From contig JAXDFZ010000018.1 in the NCBI GenBank assembly GCA_034665305.1, forward strand, positions 1 to 64,000: a stretch of DNA of 64,000 nucleotides, written 5' to 3'. The notes below the pieces were generated by a model. It was not told the DNA's origin. It searched no databases and worked only from the letters and a program-made list of their open reading frames with translations. Shown here one piece after another: positions 1-8,835 of the stretch (position 1 is the first letter of the stretch; every line of letters begins with the position of its first letter). The DNA is from DASXRU01 sp034665305. GTDB lineage: Bacteria > Acidobacteriota > Blastocatellia > Pyrinomonadales > Pyrinomonadaceae. The position numbers were made by a program, and so were the translations under genes.

Positions 1-150
1 ACTTCGTTTCGCTCCGCTGGAGCGAGCAGAGATCTTTTGGCGTTCGCGCGTTCTATAAACATCTCGCCCCTAATGGGGCGAAGGGCAACAATGTTCCGTC
101 GCACTTCCAAGTTGAATCTGCGAATGATAAATGACAAATGGAAAATTTAA
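1..150. repeat. Dispersed repeat R5, partial copy at window edge
   Basis: Read on the minus strand, this stretch matches the start of the element at 34760-35055: a block of ttccatttgtcat type, then attcgcagattcaacttgg, then short palindromes of the gctcc..ggagc type. It holds a perfect small hairpin (tcgcccc taat ggggcga) and a cgctccgctggagcg palindrome at the very edge. The element probably continues beyond the window. No gene is seen before the CDS at 290. Confidence 0.75.
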
Positions 151-289
151 TGAAAGCAGCTGTTTGTAACGCCCCAAGCTGACGATAGTTCGTCTACTTC
201 TGGGTTCAGTGCGTCTAACGATTTTCCCCGATTCATGCTCGCGCCAGCGAGTGCCATACTAAACAGTACAAAACTACGGAGGTTGTTCC

Positions 290-865
290 ATGAAGAAAGT
301 GTTTCTCGGCTTTGGAATGCTGACCCTGTTTGCGTTTGCGGCCCTCGCTGCGAGCGCAGTTGCCCCGGCCAGTTTCGCCGGTACGTGGAAGCTGGATAAA
401 GAAAAGAGCAAGGGACTTAACCCGAACCAGCAAAGTGCCGAAAGCATCGTCTGGACCATTACACAGGACGACAAGCAGATCACCATTGATTCGAAAGTTA
501 CTCCCGGTCAACCACCGGCGGGTGCAGCACCGGCGGGCGCCCCTGCAGGCGGTCCAGGTGGCGGCGGCGGACGCGGCGGCGGCATGGGCGGCCCGCGCAC
601 CTACACGCTTGATGGCAAGGAAGTGACGTCTGAAGGCGGCGGCCAAATGGGTGGCACCAATACCATGAAGTCGAGCTGGTCCAACGAAGGCAAAACGCTT
701 GAGTTGTCATCGGTCCGCACCGGGAGCGTCAACGGCAACGACTTCAAGGCAGTATCGACTGATAAGCTGTCGCTGTCAGCGGATGGTAAAGTTCTGACGG
801 TCGAACGCCACAGCGAGAGTCCGCGCGGAGCGCAGGACGCGACACTGGTTTTCAACAAGCAGTAG
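290..865 (+). CDS. Small secreted protein with Gly/Pro/Ala-rich linker, function unknown
   Basis: The 191-residue product starts with a clear signal peptide (MKK, then a hydrophobic stretch ending near ALAASA), so it is predicted to be exported. The first mature block (about residues 28-70) contains a FAGTWKLDKEKSK motif, as in small lipocalin-like extracytoplasmic proteins. A low-complexity Ala/Pro/Gly linker follows at about residues 72-100, and then a second beta-rich block containing TYTLDGKE and SADGKVLTVER. The start is chosen on a strong GGAGG ribosome site about 8 bases upstream. It is a single gene flanked by repeats and convergent with the M16 protease gene. The two halves resemble each other in style and may be one interrupted beta sheet. 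I assign no biochemical function. Confidence 0.8.
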   Translation: MKKVFLGFGMLTLFAFAALAASAVAPASFAGTWKLDKEKSKGLNPNQQSAESIVWTITQDDKQITIDSKVTPGQPPAGAAPAGAPAGGPGGGGGRGGGMGGPRTYTLDGKEVTSEGGGQMGGTNTMKSSWSNEGKTLELSSVRTGSVNGNDFKAVSTDKLSLSADGKVLTVERHSESPRGAQDATLVFNKQ

Positions 866-875
866 TTTGCACGAA

Positions 876-1011
876 GCCCGCGAAGCGGGTGACAGCGTAA
901 AGCCTGGGGTGGAGCGAAGCAAAACCCCAGGTATTTACGCCGATAAGTTTTAAAGCCCGCGCAGCGGGCGAAGGCCCGCCGATAGCTGAGGGCTTCCGCC
1001 CGCTGCGCGGG
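876..1011. repeat. Intergenic palindromes, family R7 (gcccgcg-agcgggc type)
   Basis: The 356-base gap between two convergent genes holds consecutive inverted repeats: gcccgcgaagcgggt, then cctggggt...accccagg with flanking gcgtaaa/tttacgc, then gcccgcgcagcgggc pairing with cgcccgctgcgcgggt. Similar words recur at 40850-41095 and 45349-45402. The hairpins may also end transcription of both converging genes. The remaining bases up to 1221 show nothing recognisable. Confidence 0.7.
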
Positions 1012-1221
1012 TTAATTTATTCATGTCGCAAGATCCGCATACCTCTGATTCACCTTCCCGTTCCCTGCTGCAAGCCCATCCGTGACGCTCGCAGGCTCTG
1101 TAAAGCGAAAGGGCCAGAAAGCTTAACCAAACATCTAAAATAAGAAAGGCCATGCCATTGTGGTTTGCGTCCTGCCATCGATGCGGAGATGAAGAATTTG
1201 CCCATTAGCTGCGCGATCTCC

Positions 1222-4200
1222 CTATTCCAAATCCTTCGCCGGCATCCAGTAATCACGCGGATAGATGCGCGCCAGGTGCGCCTCCGGCCCTTCCACGCTC
1301 TTCAGGTATTGTTCGTACGCCGTGATTTGTTTTTCTGGGCCAATGACATAGAACACCCCGCCCTGCACGTCGCGGGCTTTCACACCCAGTCCCGGCAAGA
1401 CGCGCGCGTACACACTGTTCATGCGCTTGAAAAGTTCATCCGATAACTTCGGATCGCGGCGCAAGGCCAGCAGCGATTGGCGAAATTTCGTTACTACCTC
1501 CGGCGTCAATCCGTCGGCGATGTCGCTGGCCATCGCCTCGCCGCGCGTCTCATAAGGAGAGGCGGAACGGAAGGCGCCGAACGCCACGGCGATCGCATAT
1601 TCCACCAGACCCGGATCAGGCTGGGCCTTTTTCAGTTCTTCAATTACGAAGCGCAGGGTTTGCGGTAGTTCCGGCGTGCGTTCCGCGTAGTAGGCGATGC
1701 GTCCGATCCCGGGCGATCCGCGAAATCCATTTGAGTAAGCCAACCCCGCACCCCATGTCTTGATGAAGATGCCGTGCGCACCACCACCCGCGTAGAGTCG
1801 CGACGCCAGAAAGTCCAAGAGCATTTCACGATTGCCCGCATCCAGATAGGTCGCGAGCGGAGCGGAATTGAGAAAGACGCCGCCCTGCGTGTTTGGATTG
1901 ACGAGGGCCACGTAAACGGACGTCTCCTGCTCGCCGGCGCGGCCGCGAAGACGCGCGTCGATCCGTCGCGCCGGTGAATAGGTAGCCGGCTTGACCGCGC
2001 CGGGCGCCAGCACCGCATGCAGCGCGCGGAGACCGGGATCCAGCGAAGTCTGTGACGCACGCGAACCGATGAAAAACATGCGGGCTCCGCCCGTGCGCAA
2101 AAGACTTTGCCGCACGGCGTTCAGGTTGGCGAGTGCTTGCGCCGGAGGTATCAGCAGATCGTGGCGAATTTGCCGCGCCAGGTAATCCCAATCGGCCGTC
2201 AACGAGCTATCGGGAATATCAGACAGTAACTGTTCCAGGTCCTTGGCGACCTCAGTCGCCAGAGGTTTTGCGCCTTCAGATAGCTTCGCAAAGTTATCGG
2301 CAAAAGGTTGCAGACCACCTGCGATCGTTGCCTCTTTCTTCCCTTGCATCGCCGCCAGCAAAGACTTCAACTCGGCACGATTTCCTTTCGCCGCGGCTCC
2401 GGCAAGTGCAGTCAGGAAATTCGAAATCGCGTCGCTGTTGGCGCCGGCGTCTTTCAACATCCAGCGGAGGCGGTGGACGTTGTGCGCGCGCGTCAAAAAC
2501 GAAGACGTGCTCAGCAGCAGAGGATTGTCCTGGCGCCAGTACGCATCCGCGGGATCGTTTACCCAGTTTTCTTCAGCGCCCTGCATGCGATTTCGTTGAT
2601 TGCTCAACGTCTGGTCCACCACGTCGCGAATGCGCGGCAGGTTCTCAGGCCGCCAATCCGGGCTGGTGATGATCAGTTTCATCCAGTCCAGCGCTCGTTG
2701 CGATTCCGCCACGTCATTGCCGGCGCCGCGAACGACCAGCTCTGCGCGATTCGTTTTGAAGTTTGTGCTGAAGAAAGCGTTGAGCGCCAGAATCTCTTTG
2801 CGCAACATCTCGCTCATTTCCTGATACGAGATCGGCTTGCCATCCTTGATGACGCCTGTCTGCGTCAGCAGTGCCGGCATCATCGAAAGGTAAAGCAGTT
2901 GATCTTCCGGCACGCCATCCAGCCGCAGGGCCAATCCCGAAGTGGAACTAGTCATGTTTTCAAAAGTCGACGCGACGAAGGGAACGCCGCTCGGCATCTG
3001 GCTGACTTTGAAATCGAGCTGATCGTCGAGCGTGAGTGGCGGCTGTTCCAAAAAGCGCAGCGACGCTGTGGCCTTCGCCTGTTTCTCGAGTTCGGCCGTG
3101 GTAGCTTCATACTCAGCCTTGAAACGCTGCAAGGCTTCCTGGTCGTCGCTGACGCCATACTTTGTTTTCAGGCGAGCCAGCTCGGTTTGCGCGCGAGCGG
3201 CGCCTTCCTGCTCGGCCTGCGCACTCAGTTGCGGCGCCGGTTTAGCGGCCACCGCGTAGGGGACGACATCGATCAGTTTCCAATTGGCCAGGTACGCGCG
3301 CCAGAAGTTTTCCTTCCCATTCAGGAGGGTTTCGATCGTCTCCAATTCCGGTTTCAGCGTGACGGATTTGCGAAATCCTTTGGTGCGATTCAGATCGATC
3401 AGATGCGACATCCAGCCGGCGTCCGAAGAGCGAAACCCAAATCCCGGCGGGGAGTTTACGAATTTCGAAAGCGAGCGGCGGTTTTGGATGACGCGGTTTT
3501 TCAGGCGCTCATTGAACTCAGCCAGCTCCGGCGAACCATCCGCGAACGAGGCCACGCGGCGCAGTTCATCCATGACCTTCTGGCGCATTTCCACGATCTT
3601 TGCTTCGGTCATGTTTGCCGGCACGACATCGGTCAGGCCCATGTAGACGGGATTGCCGACAATCATCTCGTCATCAAGAAAAGCGAAGACACCCTTGGCT
3701 CCGGTTTCCATCGCGCGCGTTTTCGTGTCCACGAAGATCTTGTAGAGATTTGTCGTAGCGTCGCTCCCGACATTTTGCAGAAACAAAGTGAGCAGCGTTT
3801 TGTCTTGAGTATTGAGATCCCGATTGGCCGGCCAGCCAAACATCACCCAGCCTGGTTGTTGCTCATTCTTTTGCGGGTATTGGACCAGCTCGATCTGGCC
3901 CAGGCTGGCGGGCTTTGGCATCGGCAGATCTGATTCAGACGCAAAACGCCGCTGCGGCTGTTTGGGTTCGAGCCGATTAAGAATCTCGTTGAGGCGAACG
4001 AGAACATCTGCCAGTGGCATCTCTTTGGGAAAGGACGCCACCATGCCCATGTTGCCGAGGTGATAATTATCTGCGTGGAACTTGCGTATGTCTTCGGCTT
4101 TCATCTCGCGAATCTGCGCCGGCCAACCGCCCGCGGAAAGCGCCAGCGGATGGCCCTTGCCGTAGAGCATCGAAGTCATGGATCGGAACAGCAAACTGAT

Positions 4201-4824
4201 CGGCCGGTCATAGGTCGTGGCCATTTCCTGATAGACCGTGCCCTTTTCTTCCAGATGCAGGCTCTTGTCGGGATTCTCATTAACTCCCCAATGACTGACC
4301 TCGCGGCGAATCTCTTCGTCGGGATAGTCAGGATGAAGCAGGGAATTAGTTTCGCTCTCGAATAGCTTGTAGAAAACTTCAGCGCCGGCCGCGGTGTGGA
4401 GTTGATAAACCGTGCGCCACTGCTGAGTGAACGCGGTCGAACCGGCCAACGACATGCTCTCCAGCCCCGAATGTGCGCGACCCACGTTCCCTTTACCCAG
4501 CAAGAGATGCTCTTGCGTGTGCGGTTCGCCGCGGTCGGAAGTGGGAAAAGAATTCACCCACATCAAAGCCTGCGGAACCGATTGCATTTGCAGGAAGTCC
4601 AGGCTGAAGCCGGTGCGTTCATGACGAAAGCGGGCGCCGAATGGTTTGTCAGAGTCATTCAGATAAAGCGCTTCTGTGCGAAAGCCATTGACTAACTTGC
4701 CCTCAGTCAATGCGTCCAGTTGAATCGCCGTTGATCGCTGGGCCCACGCAGTACCGGGCATTACGGCGAGAGGCGTGACAGTGAGAATCGCTGCCATGAA
4801 ACTGGCTAGCTGTTTACGGTTCAT
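1222..4824 (-). CDS. M16 family zinc metallopeptidase (presequence-protease-like), secreted
   Basis: About 1200 residues with a signal peptide (MNRKQ..., cleavage near AWAQ). The inverted zinc motif HXXEH is present as HTQEH at residues 102-106, with the third ligand probably the Glu in IRREV near residue 175. This places it in peptidase family M16. The length and a single active N-terminal half followed by inactive repeats suggest the M16C (PreP/Cym1-like) group, which degrades peptides inside a closed chamber. The frame opens further upstream, but this ATG is preferred because it follows AGGAG and begins the signal peptide. A periplasmic or outer-membrane role is inferred. It is a single gene, not in an operon. 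A long open frame on the opposite strand is a composition shadow. Confidence 0.9.
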   Translation of the reverse strand: MNRKQLASFMAAILTVTPLAVMPGTAWAQRSTAIQLDALTEGKLVNGFRTEALYLNDSDKPFGARFRHERTGFSLDFLQMQSVPQALMWVNSFPTSDRGEPHTQEHLLLGKGNVGRAHSGLESMSLAGSTAFTQQWRTVYQLHTAAGAEVFYKLFESETNSLLHPDYPDEEIRREVSHWGVNENPDKSLHLEEKGTVYQEMATTYDRPISLLFRSMTSMLYGKGHPLALSAGGWPAQIREMKAEDIRKFHADNYHLGNMGMVASFPKEMPLADVLVRLNEILNRLEPKQPQRRFASESDLPMPKPASLGQIELVQYPQKNEQQPGWVMFGWPANRDLNTQDKTLLTLFLQNVGSDATTNLYKIFVDTKTRAMETGAKGVFAFLDDEMIVGNPVYMGLTDVVPANMTEAKIVEMRQKVMDELRRVASFADGSPELAEFNERLKNRVIQNRRSLSKFVNSPPGFGFRSSDAGWMSHLIDLNRTKGFRKSVTLKPELETIETLLNGKENFWRAYLANWKLIDVVPYAVAAKPAPQLSAQAEQEGAARAQTELARLKTKYGVSDDQEALQRFKAEYEATTAELEKQAKATASLRFLEQPPLTLDDQLDFKVSQMPSGVPFVASTFENMTSSTSGLALRLDGVPEDQLLYLSMMPALLTQTGVIKDGKPISYQEMSEMLRKEILALNAFFSTNFKTNRAELVVRGAGNDVAESQRALDWMKLIITSPDWRPENLPRIRDVVDQTLSNQRNRMQGAEENWVNDPADAYWRQDNPLLLSTSSFLTRAHNVHRLRWMLKDAGANSDAISNFLTALAGAAAKGNRAELKSLLAAMQGKKEATIAGGLQPFADNFAKLSEGAKPLATEVAKDLEQLLSDIPDSSLTADWDYLARQIRHDLLIPPAQALANLNAVRQSLLRTGGARMFFIGSRASQTSLDPGLRALHAVLAPGAVKPATYSPARRIDARLRGRAGEQETSVYVALVNPNTQGGVFLNSAPLATYLDAGNREMLLDFLASRLYAGGGAHGIFIKTWGAGLAYSNGFRGSPGIGRIAYYAERTPELPQTLRFVIEELKKAQPDPGLVEYAIAVAFGAFRSASPYETRGEAMASDIADGLTPEVVTKFRQSLLALRRDPKLSDELFKRMNSVYARVLPGLGVKARDVQGGVFYVIGPEKQITAYEQYLKSVEGPEAHLARIYPRDYWMPAKDLE

Positions 4825-5000
4825 ATCAACTCCTGTTGGATCTTTGCGTGGTTTCGAATTGAGCGGTGTTAACTCAGGTTTCGTTTGCGCGGTGTATTGA
4901 CGCAAAACCGCACCGTTCAGTTGCAAGCTCTGACTTAGCTATTGGAAAAAGAAGAGCAGCGCGAAGCGGGCCTCTGCTTCGGGATGCGTGACGCTGCTGG

Positions 5001-5345
5001 AACGGAGCCCTCCCTGACGGTCGGGCTCCTGCCCCGCTTTCGCGCTCTTAGCTCTTGAATGAAAACCGGGGAGATTAAGACAGCGAAAGAATATACGGAA
5101 GCAGCGAGCGGAGACAAGGTGGCGGTGAAATCCACCTACCGGGAAGCGGTTACGTCACAGAGCCAGCGTTGAGGGAGAGGTCCCAACCCCAACGGGGTTG
5201 CGCCAGGTTTTTGAGCCCAGCTTACCAGCCATTTTCATTGGCGACACAACCCCGTTAGGGTTGCCAATTACTTTTTCCTTTGTTCCCAGGGTAGCCGCTG
5301 CGCGGCAAGCCTGGGCTGGAGGGCGTAACCGCTTTGCGGTTAACG
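5001..5345. repeat. Intergenic repeats R10 and R8 in a 600-base gap
   Basis: The 4825-5431 gap has two repeats. Bases 5013-5035 hold ggagcc..gggctc words recurring at 38822-38855 (R10). Bases 5181-5345 form an R8 element with caacccc aacggggttg, accccgttagggtt and a cccagggtagcc...gcctgggct pair, followed by aaccgctttgcggtt. The same agcccaggg/cctgggct core recurs at 22022-22206 and 56519-56765. No ORF in the gap looks real. The promoter of the 5432 gene is not obvious. Confidence 0.65.
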
Positions 5346-5431
5346 ATACGATGAAACAAACCGCTAGACTGGCGATTTGGGTTTTTAATAACGGTAGCGC
5401 GCCGTTATGATCGCAGTTACAATCAACGCCA

Positions 5432-6451
5432 GTGCCTGCCCGATTCAAATGGAGTCTCATCTCTGACGAGCGCCTGTTGGACATGCGCATCTGTGATCTG
5501 CCTGTGCGTATCAAGGGATCGTTTCTCGAACCGCATATCAAACGCCTTTACAATGAACTGAACGAGCGAGGCATACGCTTCAAACCGCACGTTTGGCTTT
5601 CGGCCGAATGGTTCACCCCCGATGGGGTTCCCGGCTTTGCCATTCCGTTTTATCTGGCCCATCCGCGTCTGATCAAACTCGAGCGCCAGCACATGCTGGA
5701 AGTCGAGGGCGGCAACGACCACGAGTGTATGCAGATTCTGCGGCACGAAGCCGGACACGCGCTGGATAACGCTTTCCGGCTGCATTTCAAACGTCGCTGG
5801 CGCGAGCTCTTCGGTTCGTTCACAGTCGCCTATCCCGAGTCTTACAAACCGAAGCCGAACAGCCGGCACTATGTGTTGCACCTGGATGCGTGGTATGCGC
5901 AGGCGCATCCGGCTGAAGATTTTGCCGAGACGTTCGCGGTCTGGCTGCGCCCGCATTCGCGCTGGCGGCGCCGTTACAAGGGCTGGCCCGCCCTGCGGAA
6001 GCTGGAATACATAGAGGGACTGATGGATGAGATTGCCGGCACCCGGCCCAAGAACAAGGTGCGGCGCAAAATTGAGACGCTACCCGAAATCAGGATCACG
6101 TTACGCGAACACTATGAACGCAAGCGGAAAAAGTACGCATTTGAATGGCCCGCGTTTTACGACACTGACTTGCGCCGGATCTTTTCTCACGAGCCAAGAC
6201 ATGCCGCCCGGCCCACCGCGGCTAATTTCCTGCGGCGCATTCGACGCGAGGTGGGCCAACTAGTGGCGGAAGGCACCGGCGTGCACAAGTACGCTATTGA
6301 TCACGTGCTGGAGTTAATGATTGAGCGAGCCCGGGAATTGAAACTTCGCGTCGCCGGCGCGGAAAAAGACGCGAAGCAGCAAGTACTAATCATGCTGACC
6401 GTCCAAACGATGAACGTGGTGCATTCGGGTTACCACAGGATCGCATTGTGA
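5432..6451 (+). CDS. Putative zinc-binding metallopeptidase (HEAGH)
   Basis: The 339-residue soluble protein carries a gluzincin/zincin motif HEAGH at residues 105-109 inside LRHEAGHALDNA, with a downstream HPAEDFAETFAVW block that probably supplies the third ligand. The overall pattern (SDERLLDMRICDL near the N-terminus, GVPGFAIPFYLAHPRL, HLDAWYAQAHP) matches what I recall of a conserved bacterial family annotated only as putative zinc-binding metallopeptidase. There is no signal peptide, so it is probably cytoplasmic. The start is a GTG at 5432; an ATG at 5483 is possible but would remove conserved residues. The stop codon overlaps the GTG start of the downstream ATP-grasp ligase, indicating translational coupling and a shared pathway. 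The substrate is unknown. Confidence 0.8.
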   Translation: MPARFKWSLISDERLLDMRICDLPVRIKGSFLEPHIKRLYNELNERGIRFKPHVWLSAEWFTPDGVPGFAIPFYLAHPRLIKLERQHMLEVEGGNDHECMQILRHEAGHALDNAFRLHFKRRWRELFGSFTVAYPESYKPKPNSRHYVLHLDAWYAQAHPAEDFAETFAVWLRPHSRWRRRYKGWPALRKLEYIEGLMDEIAGTRPKNKVRRKIETLPEIRITLREHYERKRKKYAFEWPAFYDTDLRRIFSHEPRHAARPTAANFLRRIRREVGQLVAEGTGVHKYAIDHVLELMIERARELKLRVAGAEKDAKQQVLIMLTVQTMNVVHSGYHRIAL

Positions 6452-7497
6452 GCACTGAACTCTCAAAAAAACTGCGCGTGCTGGTGCTGGTCCACGAGGA
6501 TCTGGTGCCGCCCGACTCAATCGAAGGCTTAACTCCAAAAGAGATCGCGCCGTGGCGAACCGAATGGGACGTTATCTCCACCATCAAAAAGATGGGCCAC
6601 GACGTGTATCCCCTCGGCGTTTACAACAATTTGGGCGTCATCGGAAATGCATTGATGGAGCATAAGCCGCATGTCGCATTCAACTTGTTGGAAGAGTTTC
6701 ACGGCTATCCGCTCTACGATCAACACGTCGTCAGTTACCTGGAGCTGATGAAGCAGCCGTACACCGGTTGCAATCCGCGCGGGTTGACCATTTCCCACGA
6801 CAAAGCACTCTCGAAAATGGTGCTGGCCTATCATCGCATTCACATCCCGGCCTTCGCCGTCTTTCACATGAACCGCAAGGTGAAGCGATCGAAGCGTTTG
6901 AAGTTCCCGCTGTTGGTTAAGTCGATCAGCGAAGAAGGTTCGGTGGGGATAGCGCGTGCCTCGATCGTCAACGATGACGAGAAGCTGGCTGAGCGCGTCG
7001 AATTCATCCACCGCCAGACCAACACGCATGCGATCGCAGAGCAGTACATAGCCGGCCGTGAGATCTACGTGAGCGTGATCGGCAATCAGCGTTTGCAAAC
7101 CTACACACCGTGGGAACTCGTGATCGAAAAACTACCCGAAGGCGCTCCCAACATTGCAACCAGCAAGTTGAAATGGGATCCGGCGTATCAGGAGAAGGTG
7201 GGCGTCGTGACCCGGGCCGCCGAATTGTCGCCGGCTATTAAGAAGAAGATCGAGAGTCTCTCGAAAAAGATTTATCGCATCTTGTTCCTGAGCGGTTATG
7301 CGCGTCTGGATTACCGGCTGACCGATGAAGGCAACTTGTATCTGCTGGAGGCGAACCCAAATCCGCAGATTGCGTTTGGTGAAGATTTCGCTGATTCAGC
7401 CAGGCATTGCGGCGTCGATTACGAAGCGTTGCTGCAGAAGATCGTCACGCTTGGCTTGAGCTATCGCGGCGCGGGGCAGTCGGTTTCAGGAGTGTAG
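6448..7497 (+). CDS. ATP-grasp ligase of the D-Ala-D-Ala ligase type
   Basis: This 349-residue protein has a pre-ATP-grasp N-terminal domain and a C-terminal ATP-grasp fold: YTGCNPRGLTISHDK near the hinge, FPLLVKSISEEGSVGI as the nucleotide lysine region, AEQYIAGREIYVSVIGN, and the Mg-binding LLEANPNP near the end. This is the architecture of D-alanine-D-alanine ligase and related peptide-bond-forming enzymes, but it is not a standard Ddl and lies away from mur genes. It begins with GTG overlapping the stop of the upstream zinc peptidase (GTGA), so the two are almost certainly co-translated. A ligase and a peptidase made together suggest synthesis and trimming of one peptide-like compound. 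That is inference. Confidence 0.85.
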   Translation: MSTELSKKLRVLVLVHEDLVPPDSIEGLTPKEIAPWRTEWDVISTIKKMGHDVYPLGVYNNLGVIGNALMEHKPHVAFNLLEEFHGYPLYDQHVVSYLELMKQPYTGCNPRGLTISHDKALSKMVLAYHRIHIPAFAVFHMNRKVKRSKRLKFPLLVKSISEEGSVGIARASIVNDDEKLAERVEFIHRQTNTHAIAEQYIAGREIYVSVIGNQRLQTYTPWELVIEKLPEGAPNIATSKLKWDPAYQEKVGVVTRAAELSPAIKKKIESLSKKIYRILFLSGYARLDYRLTDEGNLYLLEANPNPQIAFGEDFADSARHCGVDYEALLQKIVTLGLSYRGAGQSVSGV

Positions 7498-7499
7498 CG

Positions 7500-7586
7500 A
7501 TTTCAGATTGCAGATTTCAGAACGCGGATTGAAGAAGGACCGAGTGGTTGTCCTCAATCCGCATTCCGAAATCCGCATTCCGCAAT
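7500..7586. repeat. Intergenic inverted repeat with tandem-word arms (R9)
   Basis: The arms consist of repeated words (cagattgcagatttcag, gcggattgaag) mirrored as ctcaatccgcattcc and gaaatccgcattccg. They form a long imperfect hairpin between convergent genes. A close relative lies at 47269-47343. Confidence 0.7.
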
Positions 7587-7589
7587 GGA

Positions 7590-8468
7590 TTATTCCAGCC
7601 AGTCACGAGTCAAATCACACCAGAGCGCCAGACCCCGCCAAGAATCAAACCTCGAATAGAAACGCGCAATTTTCTTATCATTTGCCGCCCGTCCGCGATT
7701 GTGTAGCCGGGAAAACTTTGCCCGCGTCCATGAATCCAGCGCCAGGCCATCGTAGCGCCCTAAGAGCTTCAAAAGGTTCTCGGCGGCATAATCGCCGACA
7801 CCCTTCACCTGTTTTATTTCCTTCTTAAGCAGATCAGTCGGCAAGTCACTATGCATCCAGGCTTCTACGTCGAGCGATCCCGAAGCGATGCGGTCCGCGA
7901 GTTCCTTGAAATAAGGCGCGCGGTAACCGGTTCGTATTTCCTCGCTGTAAAACTTCAGCGGCATCAGCGCCATCGCCTGCGGCGTGGGAAAGGTACGTTG
8001 ACCGTCCGGACCTTCTCGTCCCAAATAACTGACCAGGCCGGTAACCATCTTTTCAGTCAACGCCCAGGAACAGTTGGTCGTGCAGATCATCTTTACCAGA
8101 TCTTCAAACACCGTCGGTGAACGCAGCAGTCTGCCCGCGCCCTGAGTAGGAATCCAGGCGAAATCGATCTCGCCTTGGACCAATTGATAAAAGTTCCCGA
8201 TTTCATCATCGAGACGAAACATGTGACGCACATGACGCACGACTTCGGCCTGGTGTTTGCGACTCAAGCGGCGCGAAGTATTGATCTTGATCGCTCGCGT
8301 CGTGCCTTTGATCTTTAGCGTGACTGGCGCCGTGTCAGTCAAATCCAAAACCCGGACCAGTGTCCAGGTGGCTTCATCGAATGCGAAGGGTAGCAGTTCG
8401 CACCAACCGTGGCTTCTGACGGTGCGGCGAAAGTTGAAGTCGCGGCGGACAGGGATCGCTATTTCCAT
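7590..8468 (-). CDS. HhH-GPD family DNA glycosylase (AlkA/Endo III/OGG-like)
   Basis: The roughly 292-residue protein has an N-terminal beta-rich domain (residues 1-100) and a C-terminal HhH-GPD domain. The hairpin-helix-hairpin is VKGVGDYAAENLLKLLGRY, followed after a few residues by LALDSW, whose Asp is at the catalytic position of the superfamily. LLRSPTVFEDLVKMICTTNCSW is the usual segment before the helical core. It is expected to excise damaged bases in base-excision repair; the exact lesion (3-methyladenine, 8-oxoguanine) cannot be told. I place the start at the ATG of MEIAIPVRRDF, which follows GAAGAGAA; the frame remains open upstream to 8513. No iron-sulphur cysteine cluster is visible. 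Confidence 0.82.
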   Translation of the reverse strand: MEIAIPVRRDFNFRRTVRSHGWCELLPFAFDEATWTLVRVLDLTDTAPVTLKIKGTTRAIKINTSRRLSRKHQAEVVRHVRHMFRLDDEIGNFYQLVQGEIDFAWIPTQGAGRLLRSPTVFEDLVKMICTTNCSWALTEKMVTGLVSYLGREGPDGQRTFPTPQAMALMPLKFYSEEIRTGYRAPYFKELADRIASGSLDVEAWMHSDLPTDLLKKEIKQVKGVGDYAAENLLKLLGRYDGLALDSWTRAKFSRLHNRGRAANDKKIARFYSRFDSWRGLALWCDLTRDWLE

Positions 8469-8568
8469 TACAAAATTCTCTTCTGGGTATCCGTTTACGA
8501 GTGTGTCTGCCACGGTAGCAAATAAAACCGTCGCGGTCGATCAGGCCGGGATCACCAGAAGTAAAACT

Positions 8569-8655
8569 GTAGGGCGGCACTCGGTGGCCGCCCCTTGTCA
8601 CGTCGTGACGTGTGTCGGGTCAATAAAGGGGGCGGCCACGGAGTGCCGCCCCTAC
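8569..8655. repeat. R1 palindromic element (gtaggggcggcactccgtgg type)
   Basis: The arms gtagggcggcactcggtggc and ccacggagtgccgcccctac pair almost perfectly around a loop that has its own small cacgtcgtgacgtg palindrome. It is one of at least six R1 copies here (also 20496, 22756, 29948, 32484 and nested at 39638). The rest of the 8469-8835 gap holds R6 words (ccgcagacctacgtagattacgcagag at 8711-8740 and a mirrored ...gtaatcggcgtaatgtgcgg). Confidence 0.85.
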
Positions 8656-8835
8656 AATTCGTCCCATCGCCGTTTGCCGCCGAAGCAATGGAAGTAGTAC
8701 TCTGCGCCATCCGCAGACCTACGTAGATTACGCAGAGTGAAAGTTAGGCGAAGTGTCGGCAATGCTGTTTCTTTGCTTTCTTAACTTCTGTGTAATCGGC
8801 GTAATGTGCGGACGAACTAAATAGGAGAACCAGGG

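Noticed and set aside
2308..3933. 541-residue open frame antisense to the M16 protease
   Set aside because: Arg/His/Gln-rich shadow of a well-supported gene with no motif and no start context.
7508..7828. 106-residue plus-strand frame opposite the glycosylase gene end
   Set aside because: It translates an R9 repeat and the antisense of the glycosylase gene.
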